Assembly (NCBI GenBank): GCA_029706075.1
Contig: JAINUG010000007.1
Coordinates: 8,929,501-8,993,500 of the forward strand
Length of the DNA stretch: 64,000 nucleotides
DNA from: Aldrovandia affinis
Lineage: Eukaryota > Chordata > Actinopteri > Notacanthiformes > Halosauridae
Reading direction: 5' to 3'
Shown here one piece after another: positions 12,072 to 23,049 of the stretch. Below the pieces are notes generated by a model. The model saw only the letters and a list, made by a program, of their open reading frames with translations, was not told where the DNA came from and did no database searches. The position numbers were made by a program, and so were the translations under genes. Each line of letters starts with the position of its first letter. Positions within the stretch are counted from its first letter, which is position 1.

Positions 12072-12642
12072 GAATGAACCTCCAGGGGTCAGACAAGCCC
12101 AGCTGCTCACTATAGGAGGCCATAACCTTAGCAGAGCCAGAAAGGACTGCATCTTTGTTAGATGACATATCAAGAGTGGTGTCTTGGACCATGTTGAAGT
12201 CCCCCCCTATAATGATAAAATTGTTGTCGAGAATTGGTAAAGTGAAGAAGAATTTCGAGATAAATTGACTATCATCCCACTTAGGTGCGTATAGGCAGGC
12301 AAGGACTACAGGAGTGTTGAGTATGAGACCAGATACAATAACATAGCGGCCATTGGAGTCAGCGATGGAGCTGAGTAGTTCAAAAGCAATGTTTTTACGA
12401 CTTAAAATGGCAGCACCCCTGGCTTTACAGTTAAACTTTGAGTGTAATAAGTGCCCAACCCATCCCCTTTTCAGTCCTGGAACATCAGAGGTGCACAGGT
12501 GAGTCTCCTGGAGAAAAACTATATCGGCCTTCAAATGTTGTAAATGGGACATTATTCTGTTTAATTTAGTAACCTTGTTTGAGCCCCTGATGTTCCAGGA
12601 GACAAAACGGATACCAGCCTGAGTAATATTTAGATCAGCCAT
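12072..12642 (-). pseudogene. L1 ORF2, N-terminal endonuclease part (5' of the L2 insertion)
   Basis: The ATG at 12642 begins MADLNITQAG. It is followed by APE-type endonuclease motifs: FVSWNIRGSN, FLQETHL (catalytic Glu), ACLYAPKWDD and IIGGDFNMVQD (Asp/Asn). The frame runs to DPWRFI and is then cut by the inserted L2. The missing His-containing end of the domain is found at 4892-4665. Together they show that a single L1 ORF2 was split by the L2, with about 10 codons lost at the joint. Confidence 0.88.
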
Positions 12643-13536
12643 TTAGGATGTGGGAGAAGTAATGTTTGGTATATTGTCGATATAGCCAAAGTCATATAGT
12701 TGCTACACACACAAGTGAAGAAAAAAAAGAAGGAGAAAATAAATGAAAAAAGGAAAATCTCTGCCCCCAGATCCACCCCCTCCCACCCCTCACCCCAACC
12801 TCCCACCTACCCGCCCCTAGTGCCCCCCAAATGAAGCACCTTGAACCCAAAACCCTGTCACAACAAACGGTTGTGTAGGTGACACAATTGTTCTCTGTCA
12901 ATAAACTAACAAATTAACTCCACTGAACAGCTGACAAAAATAGCTTGAATATAAACTCTAACCCTGGTGACCACAAACAGTCCTATTCTCGGTGAGAGAG
13001 AAAAAAAAAAAAAAAAAAAAAAAAATTGTCAAAGGCATAACCTGCAACCAACACAGTCTGAATACAATACAAGTAGTCAACTAAGTTCGTGAGCAGCAAG
13101 TGTTGAAAGCTAAGCATGAATACATCGGGAACCAGAGATGAATACAATCAAGAACCAGAGATGAATACAATTGAGAACCAAAGATGAATGCATTCGAGAA
13201 CCAAAGGTGTAATGGGCTGCTACAAAATAATACGGCGTGGGCTATGTGTACATCAGAAGCCCCACAAAATATGCTCCGTTCTAAATTACAAGTAGCCTAG
13301 GCTAGCCTATGTAAACCATGACGATTTCTAAAATAGAACAAAACGCAGTGGGTTAACTTACCATCCTCTGCCCTGTTAATGTCCGCATGGAAGAAAGGAA
13401 AAAAGGGAGAATAACTCGTCCGGAAAGGCTGTGTCCTTTCAAAGTTCAAAAGAGCAAGTGGTCCAGGTATGTCAAATAACATCGATAGCCTGCATTATCT
13501 GTTGTCCGGTCGTTCAGTCGCAGGTTGAATGGTGGT
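12643..13536 (-). other. L1 inter-ORF spacer, with a short tandem repeat at about 13123-13207
   Basis: This non-coding stretch separates ORF1 (ends 13537) from ORF2 (starts 12642). It contains a C-rich plus-strand patch (12765-12830), an A-run at 13001-13025 and about four diverged copies of a 24-28-bp unit built on gaaccagagatgaatacaat. No frame of coding quality is seen. A spacer of nearly 0.9 kb is long for L1. It may hold a start region for ORF2 translation or simply be drifted sequence. Confidence 0.55.
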
Positions 13537-14247
13537 CTAGAAGAAGAGAAGCGCTGCATCGGGGTTATTGAAGGTGTGAACAGTTCCCTGGAAAGTAAGC
13601 CGTACCTTGGCAGGATAGACCAAGCCAAACTTCACGCCAGCTTGGTGGAGTTGTGCCTTCACATCCTTAAACTCCACTCTACGTCGTGCCAGTGCTGCAG
13701 AGTAGTCCGGGAATATGTGGATCTTTTTCCCTTTGTAGGATAGCTGTCCACGTTCGCGGGATGCGCGGAGAATCATTTCCCTCGTCTGGTAATAGTGCAG
13801 CCGCACTAGCATAGCTCTCGGGGGTTTGCCTGGAGGTGGTTTGGTTGCGAGGGTGCGATGCGCTCTGTCTATGACCGGCTGGTCAGTGAAGGTCTCCTCG
13901 CCCAGGACTTCCTTCAAGAAGGATCCCATGAAGGCAGTCGGATTGGTGCCCTCTTCGCCCTCAGGTATGCCAATCACACGTATGTTCTGTCGGCGGAAGC
14001 AATTTTCACTGTCGTCCACTGCGACTTTGAGCATGACATTGTCCGCAGCCAGGGAAGCGCATTGGGCCTCCAGCTCCGCCAGCCTATCCGTGACTGCATT
14101 CTGTGAGTTTTCCAGCAAGGAGATTTTATCTGCATGGTCAGACACTGTTGTCTGTAGTAAAGTTATTGTAGAACGGAGTTCTTTGACTATTTCTTCAGTG
14201 GAGAGGCTTCGGAACACGTCCTCACTCGGCCATGTCAAAACCAGAAA
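13537..14247 (-). pseudogene. L1 ORF1 (coiled coil plus RRM plus C-terminal domain, Transposase_22 type), nearly intact
   Basis: About 230 codons are open. A coiled coil rich in Leu/Glu/Asp heptads (STITLLQTTVSDHADKISLL...) covers roughly the first 80 residues. The RRM begins at NIRVIGIPEGEEG. The C-terminal nucleic-acid-binding domain follows (DRAHRT, YYQTREMILRASRE, YKGKKIHIFPDYSA, VKFGLVYPAKVR). L1 ORF1 is a trimeric RNA chaperone that coats the element RNA. The natural start is probably the ATGGCCGAG near 14233-14225, out of frame with the rest by a small indel, so the original N-terminus is disrupted. The 5' end of the element lies only 14 bases upstream. Confidence 0.85.
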
Positions 14248-14261
14248 CCAAGATTTCATTT

Positions 14262-15361
14262 CTAATTGATTTCATCTTTGGATGTGTCTGCATCATTTTA
14301 ATAAGTGTAATTTCCTCACACCACATATGTCCTAGTGGTCTTACTTATATTATTGCAGTTACCAATAAGATATTCCTGGGAATGAAGCCCTTCGGCTGCC
14401 TGTGTTTTTGTCACATTACTGTCGCGCTTGTCATTTGGACGGATTTTTGATGTGTTCGGCTGGAATGTCTGTGGGTTATTTAGCAGACGCCATCAGAGAT
14501 ACGATATTCATAAAGAGCTGGAGGGTTGAATAAACTTTCTCATTGAAAAGTTTACATGTTATCAACAATTCATCTTCAAACTTGGCTGGGGGTTTGGGTG
14601 AAGATTGAACATTAACACGTGCTGTACTTCAGATATCTTAGGGATTTTTTCTGCAATGTTTTGAATTTCCATTCATTTACAGTAAAATAAACAAACATAA
14701 AGCTCATTAAACATTGGTGCAGGTTTGAGATTCCATGATTTTGGGTAAAGGTATTTCTAATGTTTATAGGAACAATATGTAATTTCATATTTCTTTAGTT
14801 TCATTTGTAAAGTGACAAAACTTAAATGTCATATAAAGTAAGAAACAAGTGCTATAAACATTTTGGTTTAATAAAAGTAATTCAGACTAACAATTGTCCA
14901 TGGAGTGGTTTAATATTTCAGACACTGGTGTTAGCACGAGCACAGTCAATGGTCAGTAATGAGGGGCTCCAGCAGGGCATTTCATGCCCACCACCCCCAA
15001 TCCTCACACCGCACAACATCTTGTTTGCATGTTAAAAGGGATTGTACAAGTATTCAGCATTACAAATTGACCCTAATGAGATTTTTGATCCTCAAAGGAC
15101 AAATTTGGAATGAGAGAAGCAGTGTTTCTCTCTCCGCTTAATTTGCACATTGTATTTATATCCTGTCATGCTCATTTGGACAGTCACATGACCAGTGAGG
15201 TCCATCTGTATCCCTGCTTCTTTTTTAGCTTCTTTAGATCTGCTGGGATCAGCTGGGGCCGGGGAAAGTGCAGACAGGCTCCCTTTAGACATTCCAGGTC
15301 CCTCCACAGTGGTGGAGAGGGTTAGCCGCCAAGCAAGGTTATGTCTGGTTGAAGGCTTGTG
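14262..15361. other. Non-coding, presumed host intron sequence
   Basis: This is AT-rich sequence after the L1 target duplication, with no frame of coding quality and no recognised repeat apart from a short ttagcagacgcc motif at about 14480. If candidate exons A and B are real, it is part of the intron between them. Confidence 0.5.
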
Positions 15362-15370
15362 TTGGAGGGG

Positions 15371-15423
15371 ATAATAATAATAATATATGCCATTTAGCAG
15401 ACGCTTTTATCCAAAGCGACTTA
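15371..15423. repeat. Teleost interspersed repeat fragment with (TAA)n
   Basis: A short (ATA/TAA)n run (15371-15386) is followed by catttagcagacgctttta and a conserved continuation ending agcgacttacagt. This motif recurs in very many fish genomes as part of an interspersed repeat; the family was not identified from memory with certainty. The following 110 bases may be part of the same copy but show no clear end. Confidence 0.55.
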
Positions 15424-15872
15424 CAGTAGTGAATGCATACATTTTCAGTATATGTGGCCCCAGTGGGGGATGGTAGACTCTGCTTTTTCAGGCCCGCACC
15501 CATGCTGTTGATACCCATTTGAATATATTCCCTCATTCAGTCAACACTGAATTAGGTATAAGGTGAAACTGCTTTTGGAGAAGGCCACTGCAAAGACAGA
15601 GAAGCTATGGAAATGAGTTCATAAATTAGAAGTCAATTTCACACTGATACAAGGAAGTGTATTTCCACACAGAGGCCTGGATTCATTCAACATTTGACCT
15701 TAACCTTGAATCTCAATGCAAGTGTTACTTTTTTAATGAAGACATATTTTTTGTCCATTAATGTTGGTAATCACTGAACCCTAACTCTGACAGAAAAAAA
15801 ATGGGACTCTTTAATGTAAGTATAAGTCAAAGACATTGGATTCATTCCTCTTTATCCTCCTGTGTCCCTCAG

Positions 15873-15970
15873 GTCCGCTGGACTCCAGGGGCCGTTGTTG
15901 ACAGAGACCAGCAGAGGAAGGCTGACGGAGAGCGACTCCGCAATAAGAAACGCCTCAGAGAAAAGCAAAG
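15873..15970 (+). CDS. Candidate host exon B (internal coding exon, gene unknown)
   Basis: A good acceptor (tcctcctgtgtccctcag) and donor (aaag/gtaatg) bracket 98 bases. Read from the first base there is no stop: VRWTPGAVVDRDQQRK followed by ADGERLRNKKRLREKQ, with two bases left over. The product would be a strongly basic, probably helical segment. Starting at a codon boundary, it fits candidate exon A in phase, with an intron of 14.56 kb between them. No family was recognised. The surrounding DNA is the least transposon-rich part of the window, which fits a gene. Confidence 0.45.
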
Positions 15971-17267
15971 GTAATGAAGCAGATTCAGCACTACGGTCCA
16001 AACAGAGTCCGAAAATGAAACCAGTTGGATTCTGATGCAGACAAGCTTGTTTGTCTACATAAACATTGTTGTAATTTCCTATGAGGTAGAACTTTAATGG
16101 TAAACTTTAATGGCCCACGTAAAGTAAGGCAGTGCAAATCTGCTGCCTCAGGTGAGGTCGCGGCATAGCCTCTGAAGCACCCACAGCAGTGAAGAGAGGC
16201 CAGTAGGAGGCAGAGGGTGATGTCTGTCTGTGTTCTTGGCTCTTGTGTCTGCCTGCATTGTGGCGGTCTGGCAGGCAAAGCCAGAGGGACGCCGAGGCAC
16301 AGGGAGCTGGCTTAGGGCCTCGACATGGACCTGGCGGAAGGGCCGATGAGGCGGGGCCCGGGACCAAACGCAGGAACAGGGCTGGCAGAGAGAGAGATCT
16401 TGCCACGTGGAGGAGAGTGCAGGCTCAGGTAATCTCACACATAACACCTCCTGCCCCTGGCCTGCCACTACCGTCCCAGACTGGCAGAGGACGTTGCAGC
16501 AATCGGATGGCCTTCAAGATGTAATTGGGCATATTGGGGTATAAAAAGAAAATGGTGTTAGAAAGATTAAAGGCTAAAATATGCTCATGATTTCGGCCAC
16601 AGTTGTCCCTGTAGAATACACTTAACAGCAAACAAAAAAAAACCATATAAAATTCTCCAGCACCTCAGCTGGTCTGCATGCTGAGATGTTACATTTCAAA
16701 TTTTCACACACCTAGAGTGGCATTATTTATTACTGTGTTTGACCAGCCGGTTCGGACTGGGACTCATAAATGATGTAGTGCCAGATAGGTTTGGAGCAGA
16801 TAACGAGAGACACATTGGACATACGTGCCCTGATTACATCATGCTGGGTGGAAAGTGATAATGCCATTCTATGCTCCAATTGAATTGTTCCAGTTGGGAT
16901 CTCTCCGGTGGCAGGCCGGGGAGGACAAAATCCATTAACAAGCCTGGACAAATCCATGAATTACTGATTGGAAATATTGTATGTAATCGACCTTGGCAAT
17001 GTTCAAGACAGTGGATGGGAAAGAAAACTAGATATTTTGAAATTAAATTAGAGAGATTGGCAATAATTAGAGCAGTGGACTGTGGCAGAATCATCACAGG
17101 GTTTATGAGTCAAAGCTGAGGGCCACCTTTGTGCATCCTGGAGAAGTATGGGGCCAAATATAAATTAAAACACAACACTTTAATGTTTCTTTTCTCAGAT
17201 TTAGCCTAAATCCCTATTTTCTGATTTAATAGAACAATATCTAAATATATCAGTACTTTTTAATATA
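15971..17267. other. Non-coding, presumed host intron
   Basis: No frame with coding character, no inverted repeats and no recognised transposon was found. A GC-richer patch at 16225-16420 gives overlapping open frames on both strands with low-complexity composition, which were not accepted as genes. Confidence 0.5.
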
Positions 17268-17530
17268 TACAGGTAACTTCCAAATGAAAGGAAATATGAT
17301 AAATGATAAATGAAGGGTTCTGGCGGCTCTGTTATGGTGTGGGTGTATTTTTCTGGCATGGTTCAGGTCCACTCAACCCCTTAGAGGGCAAAGTAAACAC
17401 CAATAAATACAAAGCCATTCTGAAGCATTTCTATCCTGATGGGAGTGGTCTCTTCCAGGATGACAATGCCCCAAACAAAAAATTCAGAGGCAATTTGAAG
17501 TTGCATTACCTTATGAATTGGAATTTTAGG
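17268..17530 (+). pseudogene. Tc1/mariner transposase fragment with left terminal repeat
   Basis: It opens with a Tc1-style end (tacaggtaacttccaaatga) next to TA and jumps directly into the transposase catalytic region. The translation keeps a diverged WYGVGVFFWHGSGPLNPLEG, then FYPDGSGLFQDDNAPNKK, which is the DDE-domain block around the second Asp. The N-terminal DNA-binding part and the right end are missing, so this is an internally deleted, truncated relic. Confidence 0.75.
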
Positions 17531-20500
17531 TAATATCCCACACTGGGTATATAAATAACTTTATGGGCATGAGAGTCAACAGTACTGTTTCTAAAAGCAT
17601 GTGGAAGTGATAGCTTCCAGGCTGTCAAGTGGACAAGGGAGTCTTTGGAGGGTTTTTGTGTCTGCTAAGATGCAAATTCGTTTTTTTTAGGCTGATAGCT
17701 CTCAGGGACAAAGCATAAAGAAGCATCTTGTGGAATAATTTGGGCAGGTTTGCTTTCATTAGTTATGCCACGTCTCACTGAAGTTGTCAAATGCATTAGC
17801 CTTTAGTTCTTTAGCAGATCATTGATGGAGGCTTTTAAAGCTGTCCTATCAGTCAAGCACAGGTTGTTGTTTTCCCAAGAGATGGTCACCCTGCAGTAGG
17901 CACCTTTGAGTTGCCATAGTGCAGTTGAGGCCTTCAATATGTTAAAAAAAAAGAAGTATTTAAACAAATAGGAAACTCAGAACACATTCAAACCTGCAAA
18001 CCCCACAGAAAGCCAGATTATGTCAAGGCTTTGTTGGTCCTTATGGACTGCCCGCTCCAGTTCATGCTGAAGCCCCATTCCTTTTTCCTCCACTCGACTC
18101 TCACAGTATAGACTACCATCCATTCACTCCTGGGTTTAATGTGTGCAAACAGAGAGGGATGCCCCCTTCACCATACAGGGAAAGTAAAAAGCAAAGCTAA
18201 TTAAGTTCTGTCATTGAGAGCTGCTGTGAGTGGCTCCCCGTCTTTGAGGATTAGACACCAAGCTTTTTCCACCAAGTACCCTCACTTTCACCAATAAAGG
18301 AAATAAAGGCAGGCAGAGCCATACAGTCTCAGATGACAGTGTTTCACTACGCATCATTCAGCCAACCTTTTTTGTGTCTCGTCTATAAAGCCTTGGAGTG
18401 CAGGGATTACAGTTATATCAACATGTCTGCAACTTTGTAAAGGGCTTGTTTTAAAAATGCCTGGGGAAGTCAGGTTAGTGTTTACCGGATGTAAACCTTG
18501 ACTGGGAATGCTTTCACAGTGGGGAAATTTGCTGATCGAATTACCATAACTTTTCTCTTTTACATTTTCTTATTGTGTGATTTTATCATACTTCATTGTA
18601 CTTTGTATGGTAATGTCAGGAATACACAGACAGCGAATAGCATTTCTTAGAATGCCACCGTTATGTATCTTGTTTTTACCTCAGGGCAATACAGCAGTTA
18701 AAACAATTCAACTATCTTAAAATGTTAGCCTTATTAGCCTTGCCTTTAATTGTTTTGTTTTTTCACAATGCACCACACATGAAGTGCTGGTGGCATGACA
18801 TGATTTAGAATGAACTGCTCTTGGGCAGATTTCTTCAGGTTTGCATTGTTATGATGCTTTGGCCCAGGGAGAAAGCTGTTTTATAATAAAACCAGTTACT
18901 GATTTTTTTTATCAGACAATCATCTCTGTAACATAGCTGCTGTTTCTATATGCTTTCCTGTATGCAGTTTCCATTGTACACATACAAACAAAACAATCCA
19001 CACAAAGCACAAATGAGTGTAATCCCAAAACTTCACACAAGTTTTTTGGAAAGGTTGTTCAGGAGAATTACAACACATTTTTTCCTAAAGGAATCACAAT
19101 CAACTTTGAAATCCAATCCCTGTGCATTCTTGTAAAAGCCAGAGATGATTGTTCATGACAGTCGTGCAAAATCTCTTCCCACTTCCCATGTTTCATCATG
19201 GCTTTTTACAAACAATTCTGGTTCTGCTTGTACTGCAAAAGGAGATACATTTACATTGCTCATCAGCTGCTCTCTGAGGGAAACACATCTGCGAGCACTC
19301 CCAAACACTCCTCAGTGTCATATCTGCAGAGAGTGGCACAGAGCAATTTGAGTCACATATGGAAACCAAAAGGAAATGGAGTGGAGAAAAACAGCCAAAC
19401 AACTCAATTGCCACAATTTGCGTTTATTGCCAGGAGAGCCATATGCAATTTGCCTTCTTTCCAAATCGTTGTCTCAAGTGAACCCTCTCCCAAAGGGTTC
19501 AAAGACTGCTGTCGTGATGTTTTTAATGCAGTTCTTCGGTCTTCTTGAATACACAATGTGTTGATTTTGTTCTGGAGCGAGAAGCTCATTTAACTTTTTA
19601 TAATTCTTTAAATTCCTCTACATCTGGGAATCAATCTGGAATGAGTTAGCCCTCCCCCTAGGAAATTAATTGTCAGTTAAACTGGCCGAGGGTGAAGTTT
19701 CACGTGCTGAAGACAATCTAGTCAACGCAGTCGAAAAAATCATAAATCTCCTATGCTGTCAAGGGGATAACATTAACAAAGTAGCACTGTCATCCAAAGT
19801 TTCTGACTTGATAAATAGCTTTGTAATGCATGCCTAGAAACTAATTAAAGTCTGTAAATGGGTTTAATGGTAACTCCATTGTGTTTGCTTAAAGTAATTA
19901 AATTCACCTTAAATAATTCAATGGTACCTATCACATTTTTTTAAGCCTGTCTGACCGGCAGCACTATAGCTGGCATGGACACAACGCAACATCTGCAGGA
20001 TGTTCCCAGGATGCATTTAAACCTTTTAATGGTTGTTTCATCAACTGGACTTAATCGCATGGGAGCTCACCCAATGCCCTTAATTATCTACTGAGTGATG
20101 TATGTGTAGGGCTGCTTGTATTGCCCTCATTGGTAAAGGGACTGGGGAGGAGGGGCACCACTCAACCAGAAATTCAGGCACCCTCAGGCATATCTCTTGT
20201 ACTTTAATTACCATCATAGTCATCCAACATGCCTTTATTATAACCACAACTATATATTTAATGTCAGTGTAAAAGGTCACAACTTATGCTGGTTATTAGC
20301 ATGCTTAATATTTTGAAGTATTGATATGTGTAAGACACAGGTAAAATACTGTACATTCTATGAAAACTATCCTTAATAGAGCCAAATTCATGATCCTTAG
20401 TTTCATGACTAAGCCCCATAGTATGGTACTTTGATTCCATTTTTTTATGCAAAGTTTGTGTAATAACTGATGCAGAAATGCAGTCTGGCACAACATCATT

Positions 20501-20629
20501 CTTTGTATAAACCTTCAGTGTAGGGTATAATTTCCATTATCAGTCGTCCCTGGCTTAGTTAATGGTGTCATAGGTTTCAAACACGCTTGTTTTCTATATC
20601 CAAAATTCAAATAATTCCAAAGCAATCCA
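17531..20629. other. About 3 kb of low-repeat non-coding DNA
   Basis: No convincing coding frame or transposon was seen. The segment at about 19640-19930 is AT-rich with many TAAT/ATTA motifs (aattaattgtcagttaaac, actaattaaagtctg) and could contain conserved non-coding sequence; that is a guess from composition only. Confidence 0.4.
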
Positions 20630-20643
20630 ACTTGTAAATATAT

Positions 20644-20989
20644 CTCATCTCATCTTCAGCCGCTTATTCCTTGTTAGGGTCGCGGAGGGGCTGGAGCCTA
20701 TCCCAGCATGCATTGGGGCGAGAGGCAGGAATACACCCTGGACAGGTCGCCAATCCATCGCAGGGCACTACATACACCATTCACTCACACACTCATACCC
20801 ACGGGCAATTTAGACTCTCCAATTAGCCTAACGTGCATGTCTTTGGACTGTGGGAAGAAACCGGAGGAAACCCACACGGACACGGGGAGAACATGCAAAC
20901 TCCACACAGAAAGGCCCCCGGCCTGGATTCGAACCGAAGACCTTCTTGCTGTGAGGTGACAGTGCTATCCACTGCACCACCATGCCGCC
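20644..20989 (-). mobile_element. tRNA-derived SINE, complete, with 14-bp target duplication
   Basis: On the minus strand the 5' end has a tRNA-like promoter: A-box-like tggtgcagtgg about 12 bases in and B-box ggttcgaatcc about 45 bases further on. A body follows that is widespread in fish (gtggagtttgcatgttctcc), then a 3' part ending caaggaataagcggctgaag and a gatgagat tail. Identical flanks acttgtaaatatat at 20630-20643 and 20990-21003 are the target-site duplication. The tail resembles RTE-type 3' ends, so RTE machinery is a plausible driver (inference). Confidence 0.85.
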
Positions 20990-21404
20990 ACTTGTAAATA
21001 TATTAAAGGAAAATATATACCTATTTTTTGGCTTTGTAAGAAAAAAACAACTTGATTTTAAAATTCAAATGTGGTCAACAACTGTTTGGCCTCACCACCA
21101 TTACTGAGCATAATATCACACCTGACTTAATGGCACTCTTAAAGGTAAAACGACAGGAAAATATGTCTATCAGGAAGTACACACACATATGGCCCTTCAA
21201 AATAACAAAGAATATAAACAAAATCCATGACAATTGCACTGAATAATAATGTACACATTATAGTCATACATAACACATCCAAAATGCATTAATATAAGCA
21301 ATAATAAAGAATGGGTAAAGCTTTACATTAATTATCTACATAAAGCATTCATAATGTATTCATGTGCATTAAAAAATGGTTCATTACAATTATATAGGGC
21401 ATTA

Positions 21405-22395
21405 TGTGAGACGGATGCGTGAGGGTTGGACCCGAATTGCACGACTCAGAAACAAAGACGCAAAATAAAGACCCGCAAGGGCTTTATTAGAGGAACGATC
21501 AGGAGACGTAGTCAAAACAAAAGCAAAGTCCGATAACCAAAAAATCAAGCCAATAACCACAAGTACAGTACCGAGGGAGAAGGCAGTCTCGAACTCGGTA
21601 AACCATGCAAAAATCCCAAAACAAACCAGAGTAACTGTCAGCGGGGCAGAGGTACAGGAGGACGGAAGGCAGGCTGTAGTCAGGGACGGTGCAAGAGTCA
21701 AGACCGAAGTCTGCTCTGCGGGGCAAAGGCACAAAAGACAGCAGGCAAAAACTTGTGGTCTAAACAGGCAGTGGTAACAAAAACAGCAGGCAGTAACAAT
21801 GGTCAATAACAGGCTTGGATCGTAACAAGAAATCAGACAATGAAAACACTCAAGAGTGCAATAGTGACAAAAACACTGAGCTATATGGAGGTGTAGACAG
21901 GTGCAGACACTTAGCTTGAGAACAGAGCGAAACAGAAAACAGCTGAGGAGAGCATGACAAGGTAACAAGATAATTTGTCATTGTTAGTAATTATCCTATC
22001 CTGACCTAGCGTTAGTAGATTAGTAAACTGACATGAACTAGAAACGAAAGGAAACATGAATACACATGGTTAGCGAGTTAGTAATTAGTAAATCTCCAGT
22101 ACGTCGGCAATTAGAGTTACTAAATTGCCAATCGTGCTAGCAGAAACAATAAACCTATCTAATCGTTAGTAAATTAGTAATCAGACAAGGAGGGGTTAGA
22201 AACAATAAGGAAACGTGAGCGACAGCGAGAGAGAGAGAGAAAGAATGAACGCAAGATTTGCAGAAAGAACATGAAAAAGTGTATGCTTTAAACATGAACA
22301 GAAACGTAACATGAAAACCGAATAAAGACATGACATGAAATGAAACGTGACATGAATGAAACATAAAACGTGGCATGAATAACATGGAACCGTGA
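21405..22395 (-). mobile_element. Solo LTR of a Sushi-like Ty3/Gypsy element
   Basis: It begins tgtgagacggatgcg, similar in layout to the start of the Gypsy A LTR (tgtgaggttccgg). It contains a minus-strand poly(A) signal region (aataaagcccttgcgggtc) and attagtaatcag/gttagtagattag repeats like that LTR. Flanks read catta at 21400-21404 and 22396-22400, a 5-bp target duplication if the LTR ends at ...ccgtga; the usual CA end would overlap it by two bases. No internal region is present, as expected after LTR-LTR recombination. Confidence 0.7.
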
Positions 22396-22441
22396 CATTA
22401 TGAATGCTTTTTATTTTACTTGTACATGACATTATATGTAA

Positions 22442-22685
22442 TGATGCTGTTATGTAATGATCAACAGAGCCTATTTATGAATGCATACTGAGCTCTTCAT
22501 GATAAATAAATGCTTATGAATGTATTGTGTATTATATTGTGCACCATTTTTAGGTCTGTGATTCTTGGTTCAGACCTATCCCAGGTGGTGACATAATGCA
22601 TACACACGATTGTAATGAAAGCATCATGAAGAGCTCAGTATGCATTCATAAATAGGCTCTGTTGATCATTACATGACAGCATCAT
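22442..22685. repeat. 61-bp inverted repeat with 120-bp spacer (probable MITE core)
   Basis: The arm at 22442-22502 (gatgctgttatgtaatgatc ... ctcttcatgat) is the reverse complement of 22625-22685, with one mismatch in about 61 bases. The surrounding sequence back to about 21315 (gggtaaagctttacattaat) looks like the rest of an AT-rich MITE into which the solo LTR was inserted. No coding frame is present. The class is unknown. Confidence 0.6.
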
Positions 22686-23049
22686 CAAGAGCTTAAGAAA
22701 ATCCATCAGCAGTCAAAGTATTATGAATGTAGTCATATTTTCATGCCAACAAATGGAAATATTCAAAATGTTAAAAAGGTGTCATAGGGGGTGTCACACA
22801 ATGTATTATTTTCAGGAACACATGACAGCATCTAATCATTTGGAAATACAGACTGAATTTGCAATTAGTAATTATGCATATTGTACTTTGTTGTTGACAG
22901 TTTTAAAAAGAGGAGTTCGACTCCATTTTGACTATTTACTCTGAAAATGGCAAATATGATTGTAGCTGTAAGAGTGTGTCTACTGGAGAGAGATCTACTG
23001 GAGGAGGATCAGGATTCCTTTACATTTCCCTTCAAAAAAACATTTCTAC

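Larger units (their letters stand above)
1427..14247 (-). mobile_element. L1-clade LINE, interrupted by an L2 element and a tandem duplication
   Basis: Read on the minus strand from 14247, this is ORF1 (14247-13537), an inter-ORF spacer, the ORF2 endonuclease start (12642-12072), the L2 insertion (12071-4893), then the rest of ORF2 and a G-rich 3' UTR ending in an A-rich tail (T-rich on plus, 1427-1460). The identical 14-mer ccaagatttcattt lies just outside both ends (1413-1426 and 14248-14261), so both ends are original. The 5' end falls about 14 bases before the ORF1 ATG, so the 5' UTR and its promoter are missing. The element is dead: it carries several frameshifts, a stop near the ORF2 C-terminus and the L2 insertion. 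Confidence 0.9.

Noticed and set aside
13001-13025. A-run as the tail of another retrotransposed copy
   Set aside because: It lies in the L1 inter-ORF spacer with no target duplication and no element sequence attached; it is more likely simple repeat drift.
16100-16530. Several overlapping open frames on both strands
   Set aside because: They are low-complexity, mutually overlapping, without recognised domains; GC-rich intron sequence explains them.
21402-21968. 188-codon minus-strand frame rich in Leu, Phe and Cys resembling a membrane protein
   Set aside because: It lies wholly inside the solo LTR and is a composition effect of its poly-purine plus strand.
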